Notes: generated by a model not told the origin, from the sequence alone. A stretch of 64,000 nucleotides of DNA from Maricaulis sp. (GCF_015665295.1 NZ_JADFAJ010000007.1:62001-126000), one strand, 5' to 3'. Counted from the first letter of the stretch, positions 9,382 through 18,950 are shown. Made by a program: numbers and translations.

Positions 9382-10427
9382 GGCATGTCCTTTTTGGCAA
9401 TCGGCAGGCGGATATTGAAAACTGTGCGCCCCCGCTGGCTTTCAAAGTCGATCTGGCCATCATGCAGGGCGGCGATGCGGGCCGAAAAGGCCAGCCCCAA
9501 CCCCTCACCCGCCGGCTTGGTCGTCACGAAAGGGGTGAAGATACCTGATCCGAGCGCTTCGGGAATGCCCGGCCCATTATCCCGCACAGACAGAACCAAC
9601 GGGGTCGGATTGCCGCCCGTCCGGCTTTTGGGGCCGGCGTCGAAACGGGTCTCCACGACGATTTCTGCTCCCGGGTCCGGCTTTACAGCGTCGACAGCGT
9701 TTTGCAGCAGATTCAGGACTGCCTGCATGAGCAGGTCCGGATCGCCGCTTATGGCGGGCAGGGACGGATCGAAATTGTCTTTCAGCACGCCCTTGGTGGC
9801 GGTGTCAGCCCGATTGAGGCTGTCAATCGCGCTGACGGCGAGCAGGTTCAGATTGATTTCCGTCTGCGCACCCAGCTGGATATCACCGACCCGGCTCCAG
9901 TGATCGGCCAGCCGGGTTATCCGGTCGACATCCTGGATGATCAATCGGGCCAGGTCGCGCGCGCCGTCGAGATCGGTTTCACGTCGGATCAACTGCGCGG
10001 CTCCGCGCACGCTGGCCAGCGGGTTCTTGAGTTCATGGGCCAGCATGCGCCCGAATCCCAGGGCCGGCGCCTCGGAAGCCTTGGCGCCAACTTCCCGGTG
10101 CGGCAGGATAGAGAGGATGAGCTGGCCATGCTCATCGGACCAGCGTGCATGCACGTCGAAGGGCCCGCTTCCACCCAGCATGCGGCCCAGTGCGACGACC
10201 GTGCGCCGGGCGCTGCAGGCCTGTTCGATGATGTCAGCGAGATGTGAGCAGGTCGCGGACAGGGTCCCGAACCGGCTCTTGCGCATGTGGCGCATCGACA
10301 GGCCCAGCCATTCCTCGGCCTGGGTATTGGCCCACAGGCAACGCGCTTCCGGTGAAAAGACCAGGACGGGGATCGCCGCCTGGTCGGCCGCCAATTGCGC
10401 CGCGCCGGGAGCAATCGCCGGCGTCAT
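9378..10427 (-). CDS. ntrB: nitrogen-sensing histidine kinase NtrB (GlnL)
   Basis: 349 residues: PAS-type sensor domain (about 10-115), then a kinase core with phospho-acceptor His131 in [20 protein letters not shown] and ATP-binding boxes [34 protein letters not shown]. No membrane segment, as expected for a cytoplasmic NtrB that responds to PII. Asn in DNGPGIP and the G2 box are intact, so it should be active. The ATG at 10427 overlaps the dusB stop (ATGA) and its own stop overlaps ntrC in the same way, making a tightly coupled dusB-ntrB-ntrC operon. The longer upstream frame has no conserved sequence. Confidence 0.95.
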   Translation of the reverse strand: MTPAIAPGAAQLAADQAAIPVLVFSPEARCLWANTQAEEWLGLSMRHMRKSRFGTLSATCSHLADIIEQACSARRTVVALGRMLGGSGPFDVHARWSDEHGQLILSILPHREVGAKASEAPALGFGRMLAHELKNPLASVRGAAQLIRRETDLDGARDLARLIIQDVDRITRLADHWSRVGDIQLGAQTEINLNLLAVSAIDSLNRADTATKGVLKDNFDPSLPAISGDPDLLMQAVLNLLQNAVDAVKPDPGAEIVVETRFDAGPKSRTGGNPTPLVLSVRDNGPGIPEALGSGIFTPFVTTKPAGEGLGLAFSARIAALHDGQIDFESQRGRTVFNIRLPIAKKDMP

Positions 10428-11422
10428 GCGACAGCGCGTCCGTCGAGATGACGCAAGCCATCGAGCGCCGCGCGGATATCGTCGGGCCGGTCCGAGCGGC
10501 ACAGGCTGGCGCGTTGCGCCCGCACCCAGTCTGCGTCGCCAGCGCCGCATTCGACATCGCAGAAACTGGCAAAATGCTTTCGGATCATGCGGATGCCCAG
10601 GCCTTCGCCATAAAGGACAAGGCTGTCCTCGAACTGTTCGCCGAGGGCGTCGATCTTGTCCTGCCAGGGCGTTCCCGCGCCGCCCTGCCCGACCAGTTCG
10701 CGGCCGATCTCGCCCAACAGCCAGGGCCTTCCCTGGGCAGCGCGGCCGATCATCACCGCTGCGGCGCCGGACTGGTCGAGTGCGTCGCGGGCATGTTTCA
10801 CGGTGTGGATATCGCCATTGACGATGACAGGGATATCAACCGCTTCGACCACAGCGCGAACGGCTTTCCAGTCGGCCTCGCCCTTGTAGAATTGCTGGCG
10901 GGTGCGGCCATGCACCGTGACCAGGCGGACCCCGGCATCGCGGGCGCGGCGTGCGAGGTCGGGCGCATTGAGGCTGGCATGATCCCAGCCCAGTCGCATC
11001 TTGAGCGTCACCGGCCGGCTGGTGGCGCCGACAGTGGCCTCGATCAGGGTCATGGCGTGGTCGAGATCGCGCATCAGGGCCGAGCCGGACAGGCCGCGTG
11101 TCACTTGACGTGCCGGGCAACCCATATTGATATCAATGACTTGTGCGCCTGCGTCTTCGGCGATCCGTGCCCCTTCAGCCATCCAGCGGGCTTCGCGGCC
11201 GGCGAGCTGGATGACACAGGGCCTGAGCGAGGCATCGAGGGCGGCCTTGCGGATCATGTCGCGCCGTCCGGCGGCGAGCGCGTCGGAAGCAACCATTTCG
11301 GAGACCACCATTCCGGCGCCAAAACGCTGGACCTGCCGGCGGAACGGCAGGTCCGTGACGCCGGACATGGGCGCCAGTATGGTCGGGATTTCAATGGTGT
11401 GGCGGTCGATCGAAAAGCGCAT
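10424..11422 (-). CDS. dusB: tRNA-dihydrouridine synthase DusB (NifR3 family)
   Basis: 332 residues. TIM-barrel flavoenzyme with [20 protein letters not shown], the signature [13 protein letters not shown] (active-site Cys in CPA) and [18 protein letters not shown], then IVNGDIHT and [16 protein letters not shown]. It reduces uridine in the tRNA D-loop using FMN/NADPH. It is the first gene of the ntrBC operon; nifR3-ntrBC is the classical arrangement. I chose ATG 11422 ([20 protein letters not shown]) rather than 11494, because the extra 24 residues are not family-like and would run into the divergent ispDF promoter region. Confidence 0.95.
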   Translation of the reverse strand: MRFSIDRHTIEIPTILAPMSGVTDLPFRRQVQRFGAGMVVSEMVASDALAAGRRDMIRKAALDASLRPCVIQLAGREARWMAEGARIAEDAGAQVIDINMGCPARQVTRGLSGSALMRDLDHAMTLIEATVGATSRPVTLKMRLGWDHASLNAPDLARRARDAGVRLVTVHGRTRQQFYKGEADWKAVRAVVEAVDIPVIVNGDIHTVKHARDALDQSGAAAVMIGRAAQGRPWLLGEIGRELVGQGGAGTPWQDKIDALGEQFEDSLVLYGEGLGIRMIRKHFASFCDVECGAGDADWVRAQRASLCRSDRPDDIRAALDGLRHLDGRAVA

Positions 11423-11505
11423 GCGGCTGGACAAATCCTCGTTGGGCGGCGTAAGCCCGAAGGCTAGCGAGTATGCTGCGCTGCGGCAATCCACGAGGCC
11501 TGTTG

Positions 11506-12666
11506 ATGAAGATCGCTGCTGTCATTGTTGCCGCCGGTCGTGGTGAGCGGGCGGGTGGCGGCGTGCCGAAACAGTATCGCAAACTGGCTGGCAAGAGCGT
11601 GCTGGCCCGTACGCTTCATCGTCTGTGTCATGATGGCGTCTTCGTCGGCGTCTTCGTGGTGGTCAACCCGGCAGACCGGCACCATGTCGCGGCGGTCGAG
11701 GCGGAACTCGGCACGAAACTGGATACAATCCCGGGCGGAGCGACGCGGACGGCGTCGGTCCGCGCCGGTCTGGAGGCCGCCCGCGCCGCCGGGGCCGAGG
11801 CGGTCCTGATCCACGACGCCGCCCGGCCCTTTGTCAGCCGGACCCTGATCGAACGCCTGATCGGGGCGCTGGACGCCCATCCGGCAGTCATCCCCGCCCT
11901 GCCGGTCGCCGATGCCCTGTTCCGGACCGAGGGCGACACGGACCCAAAAATGGGCGAACCGGTTTCGCGGGACGCGCTGCAGGCGGCACAGACGCCGCAG
12001 GCCTTCCATCTCGCTCCGCTGCTTGAAGCCTTCGAGCAACTCGGTGACACCGCCCTGGCCGATGATGCGGCGGTGATCCGGGCAGCGGGCGGCGAGGTTG
12101 CGCTGATTGCCGGCGAGGCGGAGAATTTCAAGCTGACGACGTCAGCCGATTTTGCGCGGGCAGAAAGACAGGTCATGAGCGAGACGATCAGCGTTACCGG
12201 CCAGGGGTTTGACGTGCACCGGCTCGAGCCGGCTGAATTGATGTGGCTGTGCGGGATCGAGATCCGCGCCGGGCTGGGCCTTGTTGGCCATTCCGACGCC
12301 GATGCCGGCCTGCACGCCCTGACCGATGCCGTCCTCGGCGCGGCGGGCGCCGGTGATATCGGCCAGCATTTCCCGCCCTCCGATCCGCAATGGAAAGGCG
12401 CTGCCTCGGATGCCTTCCTGCGCCATGCCTTGACGCTCCTGGACGAAGCCGGCGGCGCGCTGGTCCATGCCGATCTGACGATCATCGCCGAACGGCCCAA
12501 GATCGGCCCGTATCGCGACGCCATGCGGGCAAGGATCGCCGCGCTGACCGGCCTGCCCCTGGCGCGGGTCAATATCAAGGCGACCACCACGGAAAAACTC
12601 GGCTTTACCGGGCGCGGCGAAGGCCTGGCCGCCCAGGCCATTGTCACAGCGAGACTGACATCATGA
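11506..12666 (+). CDS. ispDF: bifunctional IspD/IspF (2-C-methyl-D-erythritol 4-phosphate cytidylyltransferase / MECDP synthase)
   Basis: 386 residues, two non-consecutive MEP-pathway steps in one chain. IspD half (1 to about 222): [44 protein letters not shown]. IspF half (about 223-386): [10 protein letters not shown] and [19 protein letters not shown] metal and substrate motifs, [11 protein letters not shown], and [18 protein letters not shown] at the end. Both halves look complete. The fusion is common in alphaproteobacteria. ATG 11506 ([11 protein letters not shown]) chosen over 11473 because the family starts there. It overlaps pncC by ATGA and is divergent from dusB. Confidence 0.96.
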   Translation: MKIAAVIVAAGRGERAGGGVPKQYRKLAGKSVLARTLHRLCHDGVFVGVFVVVNPADRHHVAAVEAELGTKLDTIPGGATRTASVRAGLEAARAAGAEAVLIHDAARPFVSRTLIERLIGALDAHPAVIPALPVADALFRTEGDTDPKMGEPVSRDALQAAQTPQAFHLAPLLEAFEQLGDTALADDAAVIRAAGGEVALIAGEAENFKLTTSADFARAERQVMSETISVTGQGFDVHRLEPAELMWLCGIEIRAGLGLVGHSDADAGLHALTDAVLGAAGAGDIGQHFPPSDPQWKGAASDAFLRHALTLLDEAGGALVHADLTIIAERPKIGPYRDAMRARIAALTGLPLARVNIKATTTEKLGFTGRGEGLAAQAIVTARLTS

Positions 12667-13163
12667 TGTTCAACCATTCCCTTCTCGAACAGGCGGAAAC
12701 CCTGCTTGATCGCGCCCGCACCGCCGGTGTCATGATCGCCACGGCCGAGAGCTGCACCGGCGGGCTGGTCGCGGCCCTGATGACCGAGATACCCGGCTCC
12801 TCGGACGTGGTGGACCGCGGTTTCGTGACCTATTCCAACGCCGCCAAGACCGAGATGCTGGGCGTTCCGGCGCGGGTGATCGAGGCCAATGGCGCGGTCT
12901 CGGTCGAGGTCGCCCGGCGCATGGCCGATGAAGCCCTCTTGCGCTCGAACGCCGATATCGCGGTCTCGATCACGGGCGTTGCGGGACCGGGCGGCTCGGA
13001 GCACAAGCCGGCCGGCCTTGTCCATTTCGCCCTTGCCTGCCGCGACAAGCCGACCCGCACCGAGATCCGCCGCTTTGGCGATCGCGGCCGCGAGGCGGTG
13101 CGCCTGGCGAGTGTCGCGACGGCGCTGGACCTATTGGCCGATGGCGTTGATTTCTTCGGCTAG
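12663..13163 (+). CDS. pncC: nicotinamide-nucleotide amidohydrolase (CinA C-terminal domain, PncC)
   Basis: 166 residues, a stand-alone CinA C-terminal domain. The catalytic serine is Ser30 in ATAESCTGGLVAALMTEIPG; VTYSNAAKTEMLGV and SITGVAGPGGS are the other family blocks. The enzyme deamidates nicotinamide mononucleotide to nicotinate mononucleotide. The N-terminal COG1058 domain of long CinA proteins is absent. The start ATG overlaps the ispDF stop (ATGA). The 3' end overlaps the convergent ratA-like gene by 33 nt. Confidence 0.93.
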   Translation: MMFNHSLLEQAETLLDRARTAGVMIATAESCTGGLVAALMTEIPGSSDVVDRGFVTYSNAAKTEMLGVPARVIEANGAVSVEVARRMADEALLRSNADIAVSITGVAGPGGSEHKPAGLVHFALACRDKPTRTEIRRFGDRGREAVRLASVATALDLLADGVDFFG

Positions 13164-13634
13164 ATCGAGCGCCGGATCGCCTGTGCGGGCATGGCGCCGT
13201 TCGGCCTCGGCCGAGAATTTCTCGATCAGGACCCGGCCGGCGCGCTCACGATTGCTCTCCAGCAGGATTTGCAGGATCGGGTTCTTGAACTCGGCCCGGA
13301 TCGTAAAATCAACCAGGCAGGACCCGTCCGACAGGGCAAAAAACCGCCAATGGTTTTCCAGCACCCGGAACGGGCCGGCCACAAAGCCGACATCGATCCG
13401 CCGCGCATCCCGGTCGGCCCGCACCCTGGATGTAAAACGCTCGGTCACGAATTTATAGCGCACCCGCGCTTCTGCGGTGAGCTCGGTCACACCGCCGTCA
13501 CTGCGCTCGTCCTGCACGCGCATGGCGGTGATCTGCGGGATGAAGTGCGGATAGCGCCGGACATCGCCGACCAGCTCGAACAGATCGCCGGCGTCATGAA
13601 ACAGGCGCAGGCGTTCGCGAACCTCAACGACCAT
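13131..13634 (-). CDS. Coq10/RatA-like START-domain protein
   Basis: 167 residues of the polyketide cyclase/SRPBCC fold: LFHDAGDLFELVGDVRRYPHFIPQ at the N terminus, FTSRVRADRDARRIDVGFVAGPF in the middle and SCLVDFTIRAEFKNPILQIL near the end are the Coq10/RatA pattern. Members bind ubiquinone or other lipids (Coq10); E. coli RatA was described as a toxin acting on ribosome subunit association. In alphaproteobacteria it usually accompanies lipA, as here, and a ubiquinone-related role seems likelier than a toxin role. Convergent with pncC. Confidence 0.85.
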   Translation of the reverse strand: MVVEVRERLRLFHDAGDLFELVGDVRRYPHFIPQITAMRVQDERSDGGVTELTAEARVRYKFVTERFTSRVRADRDARRIDVGFVAGPFRVLENHWRFFALSDGSCLVDFTIRAEFKNPILQILLESNRERAGRVLIEKFSAEAERRHARTGDPALDLAEEINAIGQ

Positions 13635-13677
13635 GCTTGCCCCCTGCCCCTGACCTTGACAACCTGACCCGGCTCAA

Positions 13678-14655
13678 TCAGCCGCGCGCCATCATCTGCT
13701 CGCGGGCCGCGCGCAGCTTGGCAAAGTCATCACCGGCATGGTGGCTCGAGCGGGTCAGCGGCGTCGCCGAGACCATCAGGAAGCCCTTGGCCCGGGCGAT
13801 CGTCTCATAGGCCTTGAACTCGTCGGGATGCACGAAGCGGTCAACGGCCGCATGCTTGCGCGTCGGCTGGAGATACTGGCCGATGGTGAGGAAATCGATG
13901 CCGGCGGAACGCATGTCGTCCATCACCTGCATGACTTCTTCCTTGCTCTCGCCCAGTCCGACCATGATGCCCGACTTGGTGAATTGCGCCGGATCGCGCT
14001 CCTTCACCCGCTCGAGAAGCCGCAGCGAGTGGTAATAACGCGCGCCCGGACGGATGGAGAGATAAAGCCGCGGCACCGTCTCGAGATTATGGTTGAAGAC
14101 ATCCGGCCTGGCATCGATCACCGCTTCGGCGGCGCCCGGCTTGCGCAGGAAGTCCGGGGTCAGGATCTCGATCGTCGTCGCGGGCGTCGCGGCGCGGATC
14201 GCCTCGATCACATCAACAAAATGCTGCGCCCCGCCATCATCGAGATCATCGCGGTCAACCGAGGTGATGACGACATGATTGAGCCCCATCTGCGCGACCG
14301 CCTCGGCCACGCGGCGCGGCTCGTCCGTATCGACGGCGGCCGGCAGGCCGGTCTTGACGTTGCAGAAGGAACAGGCGCGGGTGCAGGTATCGCCCAGGAT
14401 CATGAAGGTGGCGTGCTTTTGCTCCCAGCACTCCCCGATATTGGGGCAGCCCGCCTCCTCGCACACCGTCACCAGACCGCCATCCTTGACGATTTTCTGG
14501 GTCTGCGAAAACACCTTGCCCACCGGCGCCTTGACCCGGATCCAGTCCGGCTTGCGCAGCACCGGCGTATCCGCCCGCTTCTGCTTCTCCGGATGGCGAG
14601 CCGCGCGCGCCTCGGAGGCGGCAGAACGGGACGTATTGTCGATCAGATTGGCCAT
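13678..14655 (-). CDS. lipA: lipoyl synthase LipA
   Basis: 325 residues. Radical-SAM enzyme that inserts two sulfurs into protein-bound octanoate. Both iron-sulfur clusters are visible: [13 protein letters not shown] (auxiliary cluster) and [13 protein letters not shown] (CxxxCxxC radical-SAM cluster). [19 protein letters not shown] and the C-terminal RSSHHAG serine motif are also present. ATG 14655 ([11 protein letters not shown]) is preferred; the open frame reaches 14736, but that part is not family-like. Its substrates, the lipoyl domains of PdhB and PdhC, are encoded 20 kb away in this window. Confidence 0.96.
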   Translation of the reverse strand: MANLIDNTSRSAASEARAARHPEKQKRADTPVLRKPDWIRVKAPVGKVFSQTQKIVKDGGLVTVCEEAGCPNIGECWEQKHATFMILGDTCTRACSFCNVKTGLPAAVDTDEPRRVAEAVAQMGLNHVVITSVDRDDLDDGGAQHFVDVIEAIRAATPATTIEILTPDFLRKPGAAEAVIDARPDVFNHNLETVPRLYLSIRPGARYYHSLRLLERVKERDPAQFTKSGIMVGLGESKEEVMQVMDDMRSAGIDFLTIGQYLQPTRKHAAVDRFVHPDEFKAYETIARAKGFLMVSATPLTRSSHHAGDDFAKLRAAREQMMARG

Positions 14656-14852
14656 GGGGGCGATGTATGATGACAAGCGGGTTGTGGCAAGGTTGGGGGG
14701 CTGTGGTGTGTGGGGCACGTGGATCGGCCCACTCAAGACTGCCTAGCGGAAAACTTGGTACAATAAACGAATTCGTACTTCTCTGATACTTCTTGCAATA
14801 GCCTGCTCTGATAGCTACTTAAGCTTGCATATCTGGTGGAAGGTCGAAAATT

Positions 14853-15224
14853 ATGGCGGACAAAAAAACAATATTTATCGCGTTTGCGATTGAAGATGAG
14901 AAGCAGAGAGATTTCCTGAAGGGTCAATCACTCAATAACTCTTCCCCATTTGAGTATATCGATATGTCGGTCAAAAAGGCCTATGATAAAGACTGGAAAG
15001 ACAAAGTTCGAACGCGGATCAAGCGATCAAACGGAATTATTGCTCTTATTAGCAAAAACTCTCTGAACTCAAGCGGGCAGAAGTGGGAGATCAATTGTGC
15101 AAAAGAGGAGGGTGTTCCCGTGCGCGGTATTTGGGCTTACACGGATGATCGGGCGAATATTGAGGGCGTAAATACAGAAGTTTGGAATTGGGCAAACATC
15201 GCGGCATTTATTGATAGCCTCTAA
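14853..15224 (+). CDS. TIR-like domain protein, candidate Thoeris ThsB
   Basis: 123 residues, a single flavodoxin-like/TIR fold (MTH538/DUF1863 type): strand KKTIFIAFAIEDEKQRDFLK, then DWKDKVRTRIKRSNGIIALISKNS and SSGQKWEINCAKEEGVPVRGIW. Glu79 in KWEINCA sits where TIR NADases have their catalytic glutamate. In Thoeris, ThsB senses phage and makes a cyclic ADP-ribose signal from NAD+. The ATG at 14853 has GGAAGG upstream. The gene lies in an A/T-rich patch (one 60-base line counted by eye is 25/60 GC, against roughly two-thirds nearby) and is 18 nt from a caspase-like gene, matching the type IV Thoeris gene pair. Defence function is inferred from family and context. Confidence 0.8.
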   Translation: MADKKTIFIAFAIEDEKQRDFLKGQSLNNSSPFEYIDMSVKKAYDKDWKDKVRTRIKRSNGIIALISKNSLNSSGQKWEINCAKEEGVPVRGIWAYTDDRANIEGVNTEVWNWANIAAFIDSL

Positions 15225-15242
15225 CTCGGAAAAAACAAATAT

Positions 15243-15995
15243 ATGAAAAAAGCGCTCATCGTCGGCATAGATCATTACAATAATATTTCCCCACTCTATG
15301 GATGTGTGAACGATGCTCACCAAGTCAAAGGCATACTTGAACGTCACGCCGATGGTAGCGTAAATTTCGGAGTCAATCTTCTTGCAGGCACTGACGGGCT
15401 TGACCGCACCGAGCTAAGGGAGGCGGTAAAACAGCTTTTCGCGGGCGATTGTGAGACCGCGCTATTTTACTTTGCTGGGCACGGTTATGTTGAATCTACG
15501 GGTGGGTATCTGTGCCCATCAGACTGCGCAAGCGGCGACGACGGACTTGCCCTCAGCGAGATCATGACGTTAGCGAACAAGTCCAATGCTCGTAATAGGA
15601 TCATTCTGCTTGATAGCTGCCATAGCGGCGTAGCCGGTCAGAGTGCACTCTCACCAATTTCCGAATTAAGTGAAGGAGTTACTATCCTGACCGCTTCTAC
15701 AGCAGAGCAATATGCATCGGAGGTGAACGGGGCGGGGGTTTTCACAGACCTGCTCGTAGACGGTCTAGCCGGCGCGGCCGCCAATCTTGTCGGCGACGTG
15801 ACACCAGGTGCCGTGTATGCTCATATTGACCAGTCTTTAGGGCCGTGGGCCCAGCGACCTGTATTCAAAACAAATGTGAAGTCATTCGTATCGCTGCGAA
15901 AAGCAAATCCGGTCCTTCCGCTCGAGGAGTTACGGCGGATTGGGGAGTTTTTTTCCTTGTCCAGGCTATCAATTTGCGCTGGATCCAGCCTTTGA
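15243..15995 (+). CDS. caspase-like (C14) protease, candidate Thoeris effector, frameshifted
   Basis: As read, 250 residues. The caspase fold is complete: [20 protein letters not shown], catalytic His80 in [12 protein letters not shown] and Cys126 in [13 protein letters not shown], then [15 protein letters not shown]. From about base 15955 the frame encodes [13 protein letters not shown] and stops, while the +1 frame continues with a coherent C-terminal domain up to 16215. Removing one T from the seven-T run at 15948-15954 joins the two into one protein of about 323 residues. In type IV Thoeris the TIR product activates a caspase-like protease that degrades cell proteins. Here the protease domain is intact but the C-terminal part is out of frame. 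Confidence 0.8.
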   Translation: MKKALIVGIDHYNNISPLYGCVNDAHQVKGILERHADGSVNFGVNLLAGTDGLDRTELREAVKQLFAGDCETALFYFAGHGYVESTGGYLCPSDCASGDDGLALSEIMTLANKSNARNRIILLDSCHSGVAGQSALSPISELSEGVTILTASTAEQYASEVNGAGVFTDLLVDGLAGAAANLVGDVTPGAVYAHIDQSLGPWAQRPVFKTNVKSFVSLRKANPVLPLEELRRIGEFFSLSRLSICAGSSL

Positions 15996-16215
15996 ACCAG
16001 AACGATCAGAAGCCGAAAAGGCTGCGGCCGACTACGTTGAACCGGACCCCGAGAAGAATGCAATTTTTAAAATTCTGCAAAAATTCAATCGGGTGAATCT
16101 GGTGGTTCCGTGCGATGCGCCGCATATGTGGCACGCTGCGATGCAAAGCAAGTCATGCAAGCTTACGGTGCTAGGTGAGCACTATCGTCGCCTCGTTGCT
16201 GGAGCGCTAATCTGA
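15940..16215 (+). pseudogene. out-of-frame C-terminal domain of the caspase-like gene
   Basis: In the +1 frame relative to the caspase gene, the sequence reads on with [16 protein letters not shown], an acidic helical stretch [20 protein letters not shown], then [20 protein letters not shown] and [17 protein letters not shown], stopping at 16215. It has protein-like composition and no good start of its own, so it is best read as the displaced end of the preceding gene. It may carry ligand-binding or dimer contacts; that is inference. The cause could be a real inactivating indel, phase variation or slippage at the T run, or a sequencing error. Confidence 0.75.
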
Positions 16216-16288
16216 GGGTCTGGGCAAAAAAGGACTCCACCACGTTCGCGCCCACACCCCACCCCTTAAGCCCCATGCCAGCCAGCGG

Positions 16289-16368
16289 GCCGTATCCGGT
16301 TCTTCAGGTCAAGGGCCCGTCGGGCCGCGTGGCGGGCATGCCCCTTGACCTGAAGGACCGGATACGGC
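16289..16368. repeat. long hairpin element, copy 1 (27-bp stem, 26-nt loop)
   Basis: Left arm 16289-16315 pairs with right arm 16342-16368 over 27 bp (one G-T pair). The 26-nt loop (16316-16341) is the reverse complement of the loop of copy 2 at 33323-33402, with only two differences. The inner stem (CTTCAGGTCAAGGG) is shared with copy 2 except for one extra G; the outer 13-14 bp are unrelated in sequence but still pair. It lies between the Thoeris-like island and the DUF6090 gene. Confidence 0.85.
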
Positions 16369-16483
16369 GATCTCCCGGCAAGGTGTTTAGGGCGTGGTGT
16401 GCGCCCGGCGCGATTGTTTGATGGCGGGCGCGGGACTGCCGGGGGATCAGCGTTCCTGGGTCTGGCGCAGGTCACCCACTCCG

Positions 16484-16530
16484 TCTCGCCCTGCGGGCGA
16501 TCCACCTCGCCCATCAAGGGCGAGGACCTT
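16484..16530. repeat. CTCCGTC two-hairpin palindromic repeat, copy a
   Basis: Pattern CTCCGTCT, then a small hairpin (CGCCCTGCGGGCG), then CCACCT and a second hairpin (CGCCCATCAAGGGCG). The same architecture recurs at 16640-16696, 32397-32452, inside pdhC (two copies) and inside pdhB. Such repeats are frequent in alphaproteobacterial intergenic DNA. Confidence 0.65.
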
Positions 16531-16539
16531 GTGCCGTGC

Positions 16540-16696
16540 TTTTCTTCCCCACTTGTGGGGAAGTGGGCCGGCGCGCAGCGTCGGGTCGATGGGGCCGAGC
16601 GTCAGCGAGGGATGGGCGTGGCAGTCCGCCTGCGGCGGCCCCTCCGTCTTGTCGCTGCGCGCCAAGACACCTCCCCACGCTGTGGGGAGGAAAAGG
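16540..16696. repeat. composite repeat bounded by CCCCAC/GTGGGG hairpins, copy b
   Basis: It begins with a CTTCCCCACTTGTGGGGAAG hairpin and ends with CCTCCGTCTT, a small hairpin and CCTCCCCACGCTGTGGGGAGG. The repeat at 32257-32452 has the same two ends around a different middle, so the two are related composite elements. Confidence 0.7.
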
Positions 16697-16817
16697 CGAT
16701 GGCGCTCGCCCAAGCACAGCCCGGACACCTGGCTTCCCCCCTCACCCGGCCCATCCTTGCTTTCCCGCCTGCAACGCGCTTTGTGGGAACATGGCCGATC
16801 CGGCCTGGAGGGAAACG

Positions 16818-17549
16818 ATGATCTTGCGGAGTCTTGCCATCGCCCTGCGCAAGCAGGACTGGGTTACTGTGGTGATCGAAACGCTGATCGTAGTGTTCGG
16901 CGTGTTTATCGGTCTGCAGGCCAATAACTGGAATGAGGCGCGGCAGGAGCGGGTCGAGACGCACAGCATGCTGGAGCGACTGGAGCGGGATTTCGAGCAA
17001 AAACTGGGGCTGACCGAGCGCGGGATTGAAAGGCAGTTGGTGCTTCTGGAGGTCACCAGTCGGTTGATCAACGGGATTCGTGCCGGCCAGCTGGATGACG
17101 AGACCCTGGCCGCCGACCTTGCCCTGGTGGATTCCGTGGTGTCGACCCCCGGACCCTCCGTTGCCTTCCAGGAACTGGTATCGACCGGCCGGCTGCGCCT
17201 GATCAGGAGCGAGGCCTTGCGGGACGCACTGTATGCCTATGACGGCTATATCAGCTTGTTGCGCGGCCAGCTTTCACAAATCCATACCCCTATGAGCGAA
17301 TTGGGGCGGGTTATCATCCGCGCAAAGAGGTTGGAACTGTCAGGCCAACCCTCGGAAACCTTTGCGCAGATTGGCCGGGTCGAGGCTGTCGACCGCGCGG
17401 TCCTGCTGGAAGATGCTGACATCATGAATGCCCTGCAGGGCGCCTATGTCATTCAGGACAACTCTCATCTCGTCCTGGTTTACCTGCAGGCGCGGATCGC
17501 GGTCATTCTCGAGCTTCTGGCCGAAGAGCGCGGCGTTCAGGCGGACTGA
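16818..17549 (+). CDS. DUF6090-family membrane-anchored protein
   Basis: 243 residues. The N terminus has the family pattern: a short amphipathic start, KQDWVTVVIETLIVVFGVFI (one membrane helix, residues about 15-35), then LQANNWNEARQERVE. The rest is helical and probably periplasmic or cytoplasmic coiled-coil (SMLERLERDFEQKLGLTERG). The function of the family is unknown. ATG 16818 is chosen because GGAGG lies 5 nt upstream; an in-frame ATG at 16791 lacks such a site. It stands alone between repeat DNA and the SET-domain gene. Confidence 0.8.
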   Translation: MILRSLAIALRKQDWVTVVIETLIVVFGVFIGLQANNWNEARQERVETHSMLERLERDFEQKLGLTERGIERQLVLLEVTSRLINGIRAGQLDDETLAADLALVDSVVSTPGPSVAFQELVSTGRLRLIRSEALRDALYAYDGYISLLRGQLSQIHTPMSELGRVIIRAKRLELSGQPSETFAQIGRVEAVDRAVLLEDADIMNALQGAYVIQDNSHLVLVYLQARIAVILELLAEERGVQAD

Positions 17550-17705
17550 CCGACACCCGGATCGGGCGAGTATTCCAAAGCACGTCTGCCCCCAGAACCA
17601 GCAGCGCGTCGGGGAAGGGTTGAAATGCACCCCGCGCTACCTTGCACTGCAGCATATATCCCCTAACCTCGCGCCACCTTGTTGTTTGTGTTGGGGGATT
17701 CGGTC

Positions 17706-18434
17706 GTGACGTTGTTTTTTGGGGCTACCAGATCGGCGTCCGAGCCGGTGCATCTGATCGGCTTTCATGTCGCAGCCGACGGGAGCCGGCTTTATGACCG
17801 GCTGGCCCTCGTGATCGAGGCGGATGGCCGGGTGTCAGGCCGGGCCGACCGGATTGCCGAGCGTGACGGGGTGGCGCGGCCGGCCGAGGCGCGTGGGCTG
17901 TTGATGGGCGCACAACTCGCCCTGATGCTTGAATTTGCAGGCGGAAACAGCGCGGCCGAAGCGGGCGTCATGCTCGATCTGGCGCCCGAGGCACGGCGGC
18001 ACGGGGCGGCGCTGGCCGGGCGGATTGCCGGTCCGGGCGGCACCGCCGCCCAGCCCTATGTCATGGCACACGCGCCGGCCGCACGGCTCGACCGCTCACC
18101 CACCCATGGCTGGGGCACGGTCCTGGTCGCGCCCGTCTCTGTCGGTGAGACCGTGCTGGGCATTGACGGCCCGGTCGGCGCGCGCCAGACGCCCTATTCC
18201 TTCCGCACCGATGATGATCGCCATGTCGAGCCGACGGGGTACGGGCATTTCGTCAATCATGCCTGCGAGCCGAGTTGCGGGATCGTCTATGACAGCGAGA
18301 CCGCCCTGCCGACGCTGGTGGCATTGCGGGATCTGGCCGCCGGCGAGGAAGTGACGTTTGACTATACGCGCACGGAAGGCGATCTCGCCGGCGCGTTTGC
18401 GTGCCGCTGCCCGGCCAAAGTCCACAAGGTCTGA
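17706..18434 (+). CDS. SET-domain protein
   Basis: About 242 residues. The C-terminal third is a SET domain of the lysine-methyltransferase fold: GWGTVLVAPVSVGETV, then GHFVNHACEPSCGIVYD (the NHxCxPS motif), VALRDLAAGEEVTFDYT and a post-SET-like FACRCPAKVHKV. The first 130 residues are not recognised. Bacterial SET proteins are scattered; the substrate here is unknown. The likely start is GTG 17706, with GGGGGA 7 nt upstream; the open frame extends to a TTG at 17679. The last gene on this strand before the convergent DUF6702 gene, 6 nt away. Confidence 0.8.
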   Translation: MTLFFGATRSASEPVHLIGFHVAADGSRLYDRLALVIEADGRVSGRADRIAERDGVARPAEARGLLMGAQLALMLEFAGGNSAAEAGVMLDLAPEARRHGAALAGRIAGPGGTAAQPYVMAHAPAARLDRSPTHGWGTVLVAPVSVGETVLGIDGPVGARQTPYSFRTDDDRHVEPTGYGHFVNHACEPSCGIVYDSETALPTLVALRDLAAGEEVTFDYTRTEGDLAGAFACRCPAKVHKV

Positions 18435-18440
18435 GGCGGA

Positions 18441-18950
18441 TCAGTCGCTGAAGCGGAGGCGGATCGGTGCGCGGCGTCCGGGGCCCTGCATGGCCGTGCG
18501 GACATGCGAGTTGAAGCGCAGATTGGTCATCATGACCTGGTCGTCGAAGGTTTCCGCGAGGAGGTCATTATCGACGATGAAACTGGCCTGTTCGGCCGGC
18601 ACGTCGGCCGTGAAATAGATCCAGGCAAACTCGCCATCGAGCTCGGCGCCGACATAGTGCAGCGTCATCAGATCGCCCTCGCCGCCGGCCATGCGGAAAA
18701 GCGGGCCGACATAGGCGCCAACGGCGGCAAGACCGCCCTCGGTGACGAGATAGGCATCGGAATCCTGCTCGCTCCGGCCAAGGGCTTCCATGAGGTCATG
18801 GGCATAGACGCGATGGATGATCTCCATCTCCTCGGTGCGCGGATTGACGGCGACCTCGGTGACGCCGGCATGCATGCGATGGGCAAGCGACGGGGCTGTC
18901 GCAAGCGACAGCCCCGCCAATGCGGTCAGGAGGGTCAGTGTGATGCGCAT
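18441..18950 (-). CDS. DUF6702-family exported protein
   Basis: 169 residues with a signal peptide (MRITLTLLTALAGLSLATAP, cut near SLA-HR). The mature part starts HRMHAGVTEVAVNPRTEEME, followed by EIIHRVYAHDLMEALG, as in DUF6702, a family often found beside M1 peptidases. The function is unknown. It is 23 nt downstream of the large M1 peptidase gene on the same strand, so the two are probably co-transcribed and may act together in the periplasm. Confidence 0.8.
   Translation of the reverse strand: MRITLTLLTALAGLSLATAPSLAHRMHAGVTEVAVNPRTEEMEIIHRVYAHDLMEALGRSEQDSDAYLVTEGGLAAVGAYVGPLFRMAGGEGDLMTLHYVGAELDGEFAWIYFTADVPAEQASFIVDNDLLAETFDDQVMMTNLRFNSHVRTAMQGPGRRAPIRLRFSD

Larger units (their letters stand above)
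16216..16817. other. 602-nt gene-free spacer filled with repeats
   Basis: No convincing gene. It holds, in order, the hairpin element at 16289-16368, a short two-hairpin repeat at 16484-16530, and a longer repeat at 16540-16696 bounded by C4/G4 hairpins. The last 100 nt lead into the DUF6090 gene. Open frames here have repeat-like composition and are ignored. Confidence 0.8.

Noticed and set aside
13131-13634. A true toxin-antitoxin module for the RatA-like gene
   Set aside because: No partner antitoxin gene is adjacent; the family in this setting is more likely related to ubiquinone or lipid binding.
16394-16821. Open frames of 60-180 codons in the spacer before the DUF6090 gene
   Set aside because: They translate repeat DNA; the real gene starts at 16818 with a clear ribosome site.
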